A DNA stretch of 64,000 nt from Candidatus Sedimenticola sp. (ex Thyasira tokunagai) (GTDB lineage: Bacteria; Pseudomonadota; Gammaproteobacteria; Chromatiales; Chromatiaceae). Positions within the stretch are counted from its first letter, which is position 1, and every line of letters starts with the position of its first letter. The DNA lies in contig CP134874.1 of assembly GCA_037318855.1 (NCBI GenBank), forward strand, positions 4,403,001-4,467,000, in the 5' to 3' direction. Positions 36,779 through 45,060 of this stretch are shown here, in pieces. The position numbers and the translations under genes are program-made. The notes under the pieces are model-generated. The model was not told the DNA's origin. It was given only the letters and a program-made list of their open reading frames with translations, and searched no databases.

Positions 36779-37282
36779 ATGAGTAAACCCTTTGTTGCCG
36801 TCCTTATGGGCTCCGACTCCGACCTACCGGTGCTACAGTCCACCATGGATGTGCTAAAAACACTTGAGATCCCTTTTGAGGCGAAAATCACATCTGCGCA
36901 CCGCACACCCGCGGCCACTCACGACTACGTGAAAGATGCTGATGAGCGCGGCTGCGCGGTCTTCATCTGTGCCGCTGGTCTCGCCGCTCACTTGGCGGGA
37001 GCCGTTGCGGGCCTCACCCTGAAACCGGTGATCGGCATTCCACTGGACGCCGGACCACTCCAGGGTATGGACGCCCTGCTCGCCACCGTAATGATGCCTG
37101 GCGGCATCCCCGTAGCAACCGTCGCCGTAGGTAAGGCGGGCGCTAAGAACGCCGCCTATCTGGCTGCTCAGATCATGTCGTTGAGCGACTTGGAGCTGGC
37201 CGCACGGGTGAAGGGCGAACGTGAAGCCAACTCAGCCGCTGTTATTGCCAAAGACGCCGAACTGCAGGCCAAACTGACCTAG
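36779..37282 (+). CDS. purE: 5-(carboxyamino)imidazole ribonucleotide mutase PurE
   Basis: A 167-residue class I PurE, which converts N5-CAIR to CAIR in purine synthesis. Diagnostic motifs are MGSDSDLPVLQ (nucleotide-phosphate loop), SAHRTP with the catalytic His, and GLAAHLAGAVAG followed by the VIGIPLDAGPLQGMDALLATVMMPGGIPVATVAVG core. Length matches the family. The companion purK is not adjacent. A palindromic element and the tsaC gene follow. Confidence 0.96.
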   Translation: MSKPFVAVLMGSDSDLPVLQSTMDVLKTLEIPFEAKITSAHRTPAATHDYVKDADERGCAVFICAAGLAAHLAGAVAGLTLKPVIGIPLDAGPLQGMDALLATVMMPGGIPVATVAVGKAGAKNAAYLAAQIMSLSDLELAARVKGEREANSAAVIAKDAELQAKLT

Positions 37283-37312
37283 TGGGCCATGCGGGAAGTT
37301 CGGTAACTCACA

Positions 37313-37408
37313 GAGCCCCGCTAAGAGGCCAAGGTAAGGCGCATACCGCAGGGAATGGCAAGCCCTTTCCAAGGTGCGCAACGCAGCATTGGCCTCTTAG
37401 CGGGGCTC
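37313..37408. repeat. 96-base palindromic element between purE and tsaC
   Basis: A perfect 20-base inverted repeat (GAGCCCCGCTAAGAGGCCAA at 37313-37332 and its complement at 37389-37408) encloses an inner, smaller palindromic core (GTGCGCAACGCAGCA region). It separates purE from the tsaC start and would form a strong hairpin in mRNA; a terminator or MITE-like relic is possible. Confidence 0.85.
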
Positions 37409-37410
37409 CC

Positions 37411-37968
37411 TTGATCTCCCCCTGGAAACTGCGGGAGGCTGCCCGCTGCTTTCGTGAGGGCGGCATTATCGCCTATCCAACGGAGGCTGTTTTCGGCCTG
37501 GGATGTGACCCCCTTAACGGCTACGCCGTCGAGCAGCTGCTGGCACTGAAACAGCGCCCAGAGAACAAGGGAGTCATTCTGATCGCCGCCGATTTCGACC
37601 AACTGCGCCCATTTGTCAAACTTCTGAGTGATGCTGAAATGGCACCGGTTTTTGCCAGTTGGCCCGGCCCACACACTTGGCTGTTACCGGCAGCGGAACA
37701 TCTCCCCTACTGGCTCTGCGGTGACCATAGCACCCTGGCGGTACGGGTAACTGATCATCCGGTCGCCTCCGCTCTCTCCCTCGCATGCAAATCACCCCTG
37801 GTCTCCACCAGCGCCAATATTGCCGGCAGGCCACCGGCCAGAGATGCTTTCTCAGTAAGGCGTACTTTCGGTGGGCGAGTTGACCACATAGTTCATGCCT
37901 CCCTGGGTGCGGAGCTGAGGCCCAGCACAATCAGGGATGCCAGTAGTGGTAGACTCATCCGCCCCTGA
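37411..37968 (+). CDS. tsaC: Threonylcarbamoyl-AMP synthase TsaC (TTG start)
   Basis: A 185-residue YrdC/Sua5-type enzyme that makes threonylcarbamoyl-AMP for t6A37 of tRNAs. It shows GGIIAYPTEAVFGLGCDPLN, the lysine-rich LKQRPENKG, and the nucleotide-binding STSANIAGRP. The open frame extends upstream to a GTG at 37282, but that would run through the palindrome. TTG at 37411 begins MISPWKLREAAR, the usual family start, and gives normal length, so it is preferred. In many gammaproteobacteria tsaC is linked to aroE; here hemB, an inverted mlaC-like gene and thioredoxin lie between. Confidence 0.93.
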   Translation: MISPWKLREAARCFREGGIIAYPTEAVFGLGCDPLNGYAVEQLLALKQRPENKGVILIAADFDQLRPFVKLLSDAEMAPVFASWPGPHTWLLPAAEHLPYWLCGDHSTLAVRVTDHPVASALSLACKSPLVSTSANIAGRPPARDAFSVRRTFGGRVDHIVHASLGAELRPSTIRDASSGRLIRP

Positions 37969-38289
37969 ACTCAGGCAAGCAGCGGAATAACAGGTAAAAA
38001 AAAGGATCTGCCTGGGGAGATGGCAAATCCATAATGCGCTGTATAGCGCCGGAGAAGGAACACCGTAAAAGCCTGGAGACATGGCTGTTACGGCTGCGTA
38101 GTGAGTCCATTCATTACGGGATTAACAAAAACCGCTATCAACCCCCTACTTGATCAGTCTATCGACCCATCACAAGATTACTTTAGACATATTTTTGACT
38201 TTTTGCTATATCTTGACACCTGCCGCCTCAATCACCTGATTTGCTGTGGACAGAGGCTTAAACCAGCGACCAGGAGGCTGTCCGATCTC
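37969..38289. other. Intergenic gap, no gene seen
   Basis: This 321-base gap lies between two convergently arranged genes (tsaC and the minus-strand MlaC-like gene). I see no complete open frame with a credible start, no tRNA and no clear terminator hairpin. Confidence 0.5.
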
Positions 38290-38940
38290 TTATTTAACAG
38301 CCACTCGCTTCAGGCGCCGTTCATTAAGATCACTGAGTCGTTGTATCAGGTGCGTCATGTCGCCCTTACGCAAATCACGGGCAAAACCGCTGCGATAGTT
38401 GGTTACCAGGCTGATGCCTTCAATTTTGACATCGTAGGCCATCCACCGCCCCTCCTTCAGGTGCATGCGGTAGACAACGGCAACCGGTGCTGCGCCCGGT
38501 CTGATCACCTTTGTCTGAACCGATAAATCGTCAGACCCTGCTTTCATTCGCAGAGGCTGGTAGCGTATCTCCCACATATCGAACTCATGAAATGCAGTGG
38601 AGTAGGTCCGCACTAGCAGGCGTCGGAACTCACGGGCAAACGCCTCTCTTTCAGAGACCGAAGCCCGTCGCCAGTGCTTGCCCAGCACCAAACTGGAGAC
38701 GCGGGCAAAATCGATATGTGGCACCAGCACCTCATTGGCCAAGCGATAGACGTAGGCGGGATCACTCTTCAGAAGATCACCATTGTCGCTAAGTACACCC
38801 TGGAGACTATCGGATATATCCTGAATCACCTGCTGGGGCGCAGCCAGCTTTTCCGCCGACGCACAAACAGGTGTTAGCAGCAGTACCAGCAGAAACAGGG
38901 TGAGCCCACTCAAGTGGCGGAGCGGAAGTGAAAATTTCAT
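38290..38940 (-). CDS. MlaC/Ttg2D-like phospholipid-binding periplasmic protein
   Basis: A 216-residue exported protein: signal peptide (LSGLTLFLLVLLLTPVCASAEK), then the MlaC domain (PQQVIQDISDSLQGVL..., VLVPHIDFARVSSLVLGKHWRRAS..., EFRRLLVRTYSTAFHEFD..., VVYRMHLKEGRWMAYDVKIEGISLVTNYRS). MlaC shuttles phospholipids between the outer-membrane MlaA and inner-membrane MlaFEDB. Here it is an orphan: none of mlaA/B/D/E/F is adjacent. It could work with a distant Mla locus or with a hopanoid-type transport system. The family assignment is good. Confidence 0.85.
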   Translation of the reverse strand: MKFSLPLRHLSGLTLFLLVLLLTPVCASAEKLAAPQQVIQDISDSLQGVLSDNGDLLKSDPAYVYRLANEVLVPHIDFARVSSLVLGKHWRRASVSEREAFAREFRRLLVRTYSTAFHEFDMWEIRYQPLRMKAGSDDLSVQTKVIRPGAAPVAVVYRMHLKEGRWMAYDVKIEGISLVTNYRSGFARDLRKGDMTHLIQRLSDLNERRLKRVAVK

Positions 38941-39172
38941 TATCGGGTGACTCCTTGTTATGCGTTATTAAGGGGGATCCTCAATGACTCCCCAGGGTTG
39001 TCCTTCACTCTGTGTTACCCCTATCGGCGGTCAGCACCGAACCTTTAAGCTCAATTATCATTCACCCACAAAACGAAGGGGAGCACCATTGTGACCCACC
39101 GCAGGTACTTAATATCTGACAGCCGCGTAGGAGATATCTGACATGGCCGATAGGGAGCGCTTTCCCTGCCCC

Positions 39173-39514
39173 CTACAGGTGCTCATCAATCCAGTCCCTG
39201 ATCCAGTGGGTGGCCCTTGAGCCACCAAAACGGGCCAACTCCTCACCATGATGAAACAAAATTACCGTGGGAAAACCACGCAAGCGGTAGTGGCCAGCCA
39301 GCTTCATATTGTCATCCACCTCAACCTTTACCAACCTTACCGCTCCCTCATACTCCGATACTACACGTTCCAGCGCAGGTCCAAGTGAGAGACAGGGGGC
39401 ACACCACTCAGCCCAGAAGTCGACCAGTACCGGCACCTCTGCAGATCTTTTGATCACATGCTCCTCGAAACCGTCCTGATCAACATCAGATATATAGGGT
39501 GATTGGCTTTTCAT
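39173..39514 (-). CDS. Thioredoxin-like protein
   Basis: A 113-residue thioredoxin fold with the active site WAEWCAPC (CAPC rather than CGPC) and the cis-proline region GFPTVILFHHGEELARFGG. The start at 39514 (MKSQSPYISDVD) is chosen because GGAG lies six bases upstream and the length equals classical thioredoxins; an in-frame ATG at 39577 would add 21 odd residues. It stands alone. CAPC proteins may be reductants or oxidants; function beyond disulfide exchange is not assignable. Confidence 0.88.
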   Translation of the reverse strand: MKSQSPYISDVDQDGFEEHVIKRSAEVPVLVDFWAEWCAPCLSLGPALERVVSEYEGAVRLVKVEVDDNMKLAGHYRLRGFPTVILFHHGEELARFGGSRATHWIRDWIDEHL

Positions 39515-39610
39515 ACAACTCTCCGAATCCTGTCGGCCACCGGTAGCCCGGCGACATGAAGCCGGAAAAGATACCATAAACCAGCCGGGTCTCGCAGTGT
39601 GGCGACAGCT

Positions 39611-39977
39611 GGAGCCTGTCCGAGAATAGGGGCCTTAGGGAACCTCTGAATGAATCTGGTCACAGCAGATTGGTGATCGGAATTTGTCAATTTGAGGCGT
39701 GAATCGCACGTAATAGCAGGCTATTGCGAAGATTCACAACGATAAAGTGGCGAATTCCGGCGCCAAGATGCGTGATCATGATTCGTTCAGAGGCTCCTTA
39801 GCGAGGGAGTGCTGATTTGAGTCAGATTTTTTCATTATTCGAGGCGAGTAGTGCTACACGGATGTAGCGTTTACGAACCCAAGGGACGGAATATTGGGCA
39901 TATTTAACGAAAATAATGGGGAAATCTGACCAAATTCAGCGCTCCCGCAGTAGGTTCTCTATTCTCGGACAGGCTCC
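39611..39977. repeat. 367-base composite element with 18-base perfect terminal inverted repeats
   Basis: Termini GGAGCCTGTCCGAGAATA (39611-39628) and its exact complement (39960-39977). Inside lie a family A MITE (39635-39801) and, next to it, a second imperfect palindrome (GGGAGTGCTGATTTGAGTCA near 39804 against the complement of TGACCAAATTCAGCGCTCCC near 39928-39947). No protein-coding content. This looks like elements nested within each other. Confidence 0.8.
39635..39801 (+). mobile_element. MITE family A, copy 2 (167 bp)
   Basis: Ends TTAGGGAACCTCTGAATGAA and ATTCGTTCAGAGGCTCCTTA are inverted complements with mismatches. The core CGCACGTAATAGCAGGCTAT is shared with the copies at 14053 (opposite orientation) and 42330. 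The copy is nested in the larger 39611-39977 element. Confidence 0.85.
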
Positions 39978-40018
39978 TAGGGTATCTTATGCCTCCTGAC
40001 CAACCGGAGACCTTAACC

Positions 40019-41032
40019 ATGCAGAGCAAATCATCACTCTCCAGCCGCTACCCCGCCACCCGCATGCGCCGTATGCGCCGTGACGACTTCTCCCGCCGGA
40101 TGATGCGTGAAAGCCAGCTCACTCCCGCTGATTTTATCTATCCGGTCTTTGTTCTCGAAGGAGATGGTCAGAGGGAGGCAGTGACCTCCATGCCCGGCGT
40201 CGAACGCCTGAGCATTGATCTGCTTGTGCAAGAGGCAAAAGAGAGCCACAGATTGGGAATCCCCGCTATGGCACTGTTTCCGGTCACCCCCCAGTCAGCC
40301 AAATCGGACGATGCCCGTGAGGCATTTAATCCCGACGGCCTGGCCCAGCGTGCGGTACGAGCGGTAAAAGAGGCAGTACCGGAGTTGGGCGTCATCACCG
40401 ATGTCGCCCTCGATCCCTTCACCACCCACGGACAGGACGGCTTGATTGACGCCGCCGGTTACGTAATGAACGATGAGACGGTGGAGGTGCTGGTAAAACA
40501 GGCCGCTTCTCACGCCGCCGCCGGTGCCGATATTGTTGCACCCTCAGATATGATGGATGGCCGCATCGGTGAAGTGCGCGAGATACTGGAGGCTGAAGGC
40601 CACATCCACACCCGCATTCTTGCCTATTCGGCCAAATACGCCTCCAGCTTCTACGGCCCGTTCCGTGATGCCGTCGGCTCCGCCGCCAACCTCGGCGCCG
40701 GCAACAAATACACCTACCAGATGGATCCCGCCAACTCTGACGAGGCGCTACGCGAGGTCGAGCTGGATCTCAACGAAGGGGCCGACATGGTGATGGTGAA
40801 ACCCGGCATGCCCTACCTCGACATCGTCCGCCGGGTGAAAGAGACCTTCGGCGTCCCCACCTTCGCCTATCAGGTGAGTGGCGAATACGCCATGTTGATG
40901 GCCGCCGCCCAAAACGGCTGGCTGGATGAGCGTGCGGTGGTTCTTGAGTCTCTACTCAGCTTCAAACGGGCGGGCGCAGACGGCATCCTCACCTACTTCG
41001 CTAAACAAGCATCTCAGTGGCTTAATGACTAA
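40019..41032 (+). CDS. hemB: Delta-aminolevulinic acid dehydratase (porphobilinogen synthase)
   Basis: A 337-residue enzyme that condenses two 5-aminolevulinate molecules in haem, sirohaem and cobalamin synthesis. The substrate-binding lysines lie in ILAYSAKYASSFYGPFRDA and the Schiff-base region MVKPGMPYLDIV. The metal site is of the aspartate-type (ITDVALDPFTTHGQDG instead of a cysteine-rich zinc loop), so it is probably Mg-dependent, as in Pseudomonas. The start at 40019 is preferred over 39989, giving the family length and a GGAG nine bases upstream. Confidence 0.96.
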   Translation: MQSKSSLSSRYPATRMRRMRRDDFSRRMMRESQLTPADFIYPVFVLEGDGQREAVTSMPGVERLSIDLLVQEAKESHRLGIPAMALFPVTPQSAKSDDAREAFNPDGLAQRAVRAVKEAVPELGVITDVALDPFTTHGQDGLIDAAGYVMNDETVEVLVKQAASHAAAGADIVAPSDMMDGRIGEVREILEAEGHIHTRILAYSAKYASSFYGPFRDAVGSAANLGAGNKYTYQMDPANSDEALREVELDLNEGADMVMVKPGMPYLDIVRRVKETFGVPTFAYQVSGEYAMLMAAAQNGWLDERAVVLESLLSFKRAGADGILTYFAKQASQWLND

Positions 41033-41080
41033 GCATTGAGAGACCTTGTATTTCAGCGCCTAACTATCAATAAAAAATAG

Positions 41081-41338
41081 ATCACAGAGAATACGGAGGG
41101 GCACAGAGAGCACAGAGAATCTCTACTGAGATAAAAGGATTGCAACTATTTCTATACTGGGAGCTAATCTCGCTATAAAGCTACCTCACTGCATGTAGGA
41201 GCGAACTTGTTCGCGAAGAACAGCCCTCGGTACCGGTCGCGAGCAAGTTCACTCCTACGTCAGGGAAGCTAATCCCAGACGCTGTAGCTGAGTAGCTTTT
41301 CTCTGGGTTCTCCGTGATTCTCTGCGTACTCTGCGTTC
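41081..41338. repeat. Inverted repeat flanking a REP in the hemB-aroE gap
   Basis: The segment ATCACAGAGAATACGGAGGG (with CACAGAGAGCACAGAGAA, 41081-41121) is inversely repeated in 41299-41338 (TTCTCTGGGTTCTCCGTGAT and following). Similarity is imperfect. The 338-base gap between hemB and aroE thus holds a palindromic element with REP copy 1 nested in it, and no gene. Confidence 0.6.
41195..41258. repeat. REP element, copy 1
   Basis: GTAGGAGCGAACTTGTTCGC begins the left arm and the right arm ends GAGCAAGTTCACTCCTAC. Related copies lie at 42241-42298, 56212-56275 and, more divergent, 61296-61356. Confidence 0.9.
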
Positions 41339-41370
41339 CGCTTTTCAGGAGCCCAAAAGAAGCCACGCCA

Positions 41371-42189
41371 ATGACAGACAAATACGCCGTTATCGGCAAC
41401 CCCATAGAGCACAGCAAGTCACCACTGATCCATAGCGCTTTTGCCGAGCAAACGGGTGAAGCGGTCGAGTACACCCGCCTGCTGGGGGAGCTCGGCCGAT
41501 TCGAAGAGAACGTACGCACTTTCTTTAGCCAGGGGGGACGGGGACTCAACATCACGGTTCCCTTCAAGGAGGAGGCGTGGCAACTGGCGGATGAGCGCAG
41601 TGAGCGAGCCGAAACCGCCGGTGCCGTCAACACGCTGATACTGCTCTCCGATGGCCGTATCCATGGTGACAATACTGATGGCGCAGGCCTGGTACGAGAC
41701 CTCACCGTAAACCATGGCTACCGCCTCAGCGGCAGCCGCATCCTGCTGCTGGGTGCAGGCGGCGCCTCAAAAGGGGTAGTTCGACCACTCCTCGACAGCA
41801 AACCCACTCAGCTGGTAATTGCCAACCGCACCGCCGCCAAGGCGGTTGAGCTCGCCAACGACCTTGAGCATCTGGGGAGCGTTGAGGGGTGCGGACTGGA
41901 TCAGCTGGCGGGACAACAGTTCGATCTGATCATCAACGGCACCGCCGCAGGTCTGAAAGGCGAGGTACCTCCGATCCCCGGCGATATTCTCGGCAGCGAG
42001 GGCTGGACCTACGACATGATGTACAGCAGTGAGCCCACCGCCTTTGTCCGCTGGGGCACCGAGCATGGTGCCGCCAAGGCCCTCGATGGTCTCGGCATGC
42101 TGGTGGAACAGGCAGCGGAGTCATTCTATCTATGGCGTGGCGTCCGTCCGGAGACCGGCGCCGTCATTGAGATGTTGAGAAAACCCTGA
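41371..42189 (+). CDS. aroE: Shikimate dehydrogenase
   Basis: A 272-residue NADP-dependent enzyme of the shikimate pathway. It has the shikimate-binding GNPIEHSKSPLIHSAF, the catalytic Lys in NITVPFKEEAW, the Asp in GDNTDGAGLVRDL, and the dinucleotide loop LLGAGGASKG with NRT for the adenine ribose phosphate. The frame runs upstream to 41314, but ATG at 41371 (MTDKYAVIGNPIEHS) matches the family start. Confidence 0.96.
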   Translation: MTDKYAVIGNPIEHSKSPLIHSAFAEQTGEAVEYTRLLGELGRFEENVRTFFSQGGRGLNITVPFKEEAWQLADERSERAETAGAVNTLILLSDGRIHGDNTDGAGLVRDLTVNHGYRLSGSRILLLGAGGASKGVVRPLLDSKPTQLVIANRTAAKAVELANDLEHLGSVEGCGLDQLAGQQFDLIINGTAAGLKGEVPPIPGDILGSEGWTYDMMYSSEPTAFVRWGTEHGAAKALDGLGMLVEQAAESFYLWRGVRPETGAVIEMLRKP

Positions 42190-42240
42190 GCAACCCTGCG
42201 GCAGTGCCTTGTGACCGGGGGTCGTCCGGCCCCACCCTGT

Positions 42241-42298
42241 GGAGCGAACTTGTTCGCGATGAACATGGCACCGAGCCAATCGCGAGCAAGTTCGCTCC
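42241..42298. repeat. REP element, copy 2
   Basis: GGAGCGAACTTGTTCGCGAT and GCGAGCAAGTTCGCTCC arms, with a short spacer; family member of the 41195 element. Confidence 0.9.
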
Positions 42299-42329
42299 AA
42301 AACTCAGCCCATTCCCAATCAGGCCTGTT

Positions 42330-42495
42330 TAAGGAGCCTCTGATTAATTCTGGATGAAGTAGATTGTGATTCAAAATATTCGGATTCAAGGCGTAAATCG
42401 CACGTAATAGCAGGCTATTGCGAAGATTTACAACGCGGAATCCGGAAATTTTGGACACAAGATACAAATTCACGAATTGATCAGAGGCTCCTTAG
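42330..42495 (+). mobile_element. MITE family A, copy 3 (166 bp)
   Basis: Left end TAAGGAGCCTCTGATTAATT and right end TTGATCAGAGGCTCCTTA are inverted complements over the outer 14 bases. The core CGCACGTAATAGCAGGCTAT is identical in copy 2. It fills the gap after aroE together with REP copy 2. Confidence 0.88.
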
Positions 42496-42538
42496 GGATT
42501 ATTCTTCATAGTCAGGAGCTTACACCCCCCCTCTACAC

Positions 42539-43807
42539 CTATTCTCCTCCGCTTCGATAACGCTCCACCCCGTAGGCCAGTAGTGTCAGCAGCAGAGCAC
42601 CCAGGATCAGGCTGAAAGCGAGGCCGATATCCACCAGGCGCTCCGGGGCAATCAGCAGCAGGCCACCCAGCCCCAGCATCATTAGACCAGAGAGCAGTTT
42701 GAGCAGGCGCCCCTCGCGCAACTGTAGCTTTCTGGCACCGAGAGAGCGGGCGAAGAGCAGCACAATCAACAGCAGCGGCAGCACATAGACCAGGTTGTAC
42801 AATCCCAGGTAGAGGTAGTAACCAGCGGTGGAGAGTGATTCCAGAGTGAGCAGGCGCGTGTAGACCATAGGCAGGCCCGAGGTACAGAGCAGCTCATAAC
42901 TGTTGACGACAACAGCCAACAACACCGTCCCTGTCAGCAGCGTGACAAGATTGTCGGCATCCAGCAATCCACGCATACGCTGGAAGATGCCCGGCTTTGC
43001 CTGTTGCGATAGCGACAGAGAGGGGCCGGTGCCCATCAGGAAATAATCCTTTATGTTGATCATGGCAAAGATCACGGCAAAAGCACCGGCTGCCGCCGTC
43101 ACCCAGCCAAGTGCGCCCATCAGCAGAAAGAGATTGAGCCAAGCCGCCATAAAGAGAAAGTAGATCAACCCTGAGAAGAGCACAAAAACGCCGCCAATAA
43201 GCAGAATACGGCGCCTACTCCCGGCACGGGTCAGTAGGCTAAGGAGAAACAGCAGCACAAAAAAGGCACAGGGGTTGAAGGCATCGAGGGCAGCGATCGA
43301 CAGCGTCAGCAGCGGCAGTGACATGTTGCTGGTATCGAAACCGGTAAACAGGGTTGCCATTGCCTGCTCTGGCGTCAGCTGTGGGGGCAGACCTTCCCCA
43401 GCCAGCAAACGTTGGCGGCACGCCTGCAGCCGCTCACGGATATAGCGGCCGATATTTGCTTCATCGTCATAACCGACCAGCATAGTGTTACAGAAGAAGA
43501 AGGCGGGGTAGGAGCTGGCCTCCCGCCCGAACTCTTGCGCCATCTGTTGAAACTCACGCAGCTTCTCACCACTGCCATCCAACTGCCGTGACTGCACCTG
43601 TAGCCATGGCAGCTCATCCGCGAGGGTAGAGATAAAGGGGCGCGCCTCCAGACAGTGGGGGCAGTGCTCAGACCAGAAGAAGTAGAGATTCAGCTCTACA
43701 TCACCATTGGCACCCTGTCGATACCAAGGCGCCTCATCCTCACCCCCAAAGGTGGCAAAAGGCAACAGGAAGAGCAGCAACAGCAGTAGATATCTCCCAG
43801 CCTTCAT
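42539..43807 (-). CDS. Thioredoxin-fold / CcdA-like membrane fusion protein
   Basis: A 422-residue exported protein. A signal peptide (YLLLLLLFLLPFATFG) leads into a periplasmic thioredoxin-like domain with a CPHC motif (FFWSEHCPHCLEARP) and a cis-Pro segment (SSYPAFFFCN). From about residue 160 there are six or more membrane helices with two membrane-embedded cysteines, in DAFNPCAFFVLLF and ELLCTSGLP, as in CcdA/DsbD. By analogy it could pass electrons across the membrane to the CPHC domain, but the domain order is the reverse of DsbD. No partner gene is adjacent. Confidence 0.82.
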   Translation of the reverse strand: MKAGRYLLLLLLFLLPFATFGGEDEAPWYRQGANGDVELNLYFFWSEHCPHCLEARPFISTLADELPWLQVQSRQLDGSGEKLREFQQMAQEFGREASSYPAFFFCNTMLVGYDDEANIGRYIRERLQACRQRLLAGEGLPPQLTPEQAMATLFTGFDTSNMSLPLLTLSIAALDAFNPCAFFVLLFLLSLLTRAGSRRRILLIGGVFVLFSGLIYFLFMAAWLNLFLLMGALGWVTAAAGAFAVIFAMINIKDYFLMGTGPSLSLSQQAKPGIFQRMRGLLDADNLVTLLTGTVLLAVVVNSYELLCTSGLPMVYTRLLTLESLSTAGYYLYLGLYNLVYVLPLLLIVLLFARSLGARKLQLREGRLLKLLSGLMMLGLGGLLLIAPERLVDIGLAFSLILGALLLTLLAYGVERYRSGGE

Positions 43808-43823
43808 TCATCACTCCAAGCAA

Positions 43824-43851
43824 GACAACTGACAACTGACAACTGACAACT
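43824..43851. repeat. Four tandem copies of GACAACT
   Basis: A perfect 28-base heptamer repeat just upstream of the thioredoxin-CcdA gene, in its likely promoter region. Copy-number change by slippage is possible. Confidence 0.95.
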
Positions 43852-43894
43852 ATAGATTATCTACCGTGCCAGATAGATATCTGGCCCTCAGAGA

Positions 43895-44425
43895 TCAACT
43901 ACGGTGCTCACCGGCAAGCTTGACGTAGTTCCCCGCCACATAATCCAGGTGCTCCAGCTCATCATCGGTCAGTGCCCGCACCCGGCGCACCGGTGAACCT
44001 CGCCACAGCGAGCGCCCCTCCAGCCGCTTACCACCAGGGACAAGACTACCGGCGGCAACAATCACCTGAGACTCGATCACCGCCCCATCCATCACCACCG
44101 CTCCCATTCCTATCAGGCAACGATCACCCACCTCACAGCCGTGCAGTATCACCTTATGGCCAACGGTGACATCGTCACCAATAACCAATGGAAAACCGCC
44201 GGGATTGAAGCGACTATCGTGGGTCACATGAAGAACACTGCCATCCTGAATATTGCTGCGTGCCCCGATAGTAATGGCGTGAATGTCACCACGCACCACC
44301 GTTAACGGCCAGATTGACGACTGCGCACCAAGAGTGACATCACCTATCACCACTGCGCTCTCATCCACCCAGGCGCCCTCCCCGATGTCTGGCTGCTTGC
44401 CGGCAAAATCACGAATATTGTTCAT
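43895..44425 (-). CDS. Gamma-carbonic anhydrase family protein (YrdA-like)
   Basis: A 176-residue left-handed beta-helix protein with hexapeptide repeats (VVIGDVTLGAQSSIWPLTVVRGD, IGARSNIQDGSVLHVTHDS, IGDDVTVGHKVILHGCEVGDRCLIGMGAVVMDGA). The three zinc-ligand histidines of the family are in LHVTHD and VGHKVILHG. The start at 44425 is used because GAGGGG lies five bases upstream. It is usually a trimeric metal protein; many relatives lack proven carbonic anhydrase activity. Confidence 0.92.
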   Translation of the reverse strand: MNNIRDFAGKQPDIGEGAWVDESAVVIGDVTLGAQSSIWPLTVVRGDIHAITIGARSNIQDGSVLHVTHDSRFNPGGFPLVIGDDVTVGHKVILHGCEVGDRCLIGMGAVVMDGAVIESQVIVAAGSLVPGGKRLEGRSLWRGSPVRRVRALTDDELEHLDYVAGNYVKLAGEHRS

Positions 44426-44484
44426 CACCACCCCTCACTGCTTATACTATTGACCACTACTCAGCAGTGTAACGGAGAGCGCTC

Positions 44485-45060
44485 ATGGAGATCAGCCTGT
44501 TTATCACCCTCGGCATCATTGCCGCCGCCACCCTCTACGCCATTATCATTTACAACAATCTGGTCAATCTAAAGCATGGCGTCACCAAAGCCTGGGCCAA
44601 TATCGATGTGCTGCTGAAGCAGCGCCACGACGAATTACCGAAACTGGTAGAGACCTGCAAGCAGTATATGCAGTACGAACAGGAGACCCTTGAGCGGGTA
44701 ATGCAGGCCAGAGCCGCCGTTTCAAGTGCACGGGAGCAGGGAGATGTGGGTGCTCTGGGTGGCGCTGAAACTCAGCTTCGGCTGGGTCTTGGTAACCTGT
44801 TTGCTGTTGCCGAAGCCTATCCCGACCTCAAGGCCAACGACACCTTCCAGCACCTGCAGTCACGTATCAGTGATCTGGAAAACAGCATTGCAGACCGGCG
44901 CGAGTACTACAACGAAAGCGTCAACAACAACAATGTCCGCATCGAACAGTTTCCCGATGTGATTATTGCCAACCGATTCAACTTCAAGGCGGCTGAACTG
45001 CTGGAGTTCTCCGATGAGGAGAAGCAGGATGTCGACATGAAATCCCTCTTCAACGGATGA
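44485..45060 (+). CDS. LemA family protein
   Basis: A 191-residue protein with one N-terminal membrane segment (ISLFITLGIIAAATLYAIII) and the conserved LemA helical core (NNLVNLKHGVTKAWANIDVLLKQRHDELPKLVE..., YPDLKANDTFQHLQSRISDLENSIADRREYYNESVNNNNVRIEQFPD). LemA proteins are membrane-associated with no known enzymatic role. It overlaps the following gene by four bases, and that gene is the usual GIDE-type partner. Confidence 0.93.
   Translation: MEISLFITLGIIAAATLYAIIIYNNLVNLKHGVTKAWANIDVLLKQRHDELPKLVETCKQYMQYEQETLERVMQARAAVSSAREQGDVGALGGAETQLRLGLGNLFAVAEAYPDLKANDTFQHLQSRISDLENSIADRREYYNESVNNNNVRIEQFPDVIIANRFNFKAAELLEFSDEEKQDVDMKSLFNG

Noticed and set aside
37282..37410. Extended N-terminus of TsaC from a GTG at 37282
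   Set aside because: It would translate through a palindrome and overlap the purE stop; family members start where the TTG at 37411 begins.
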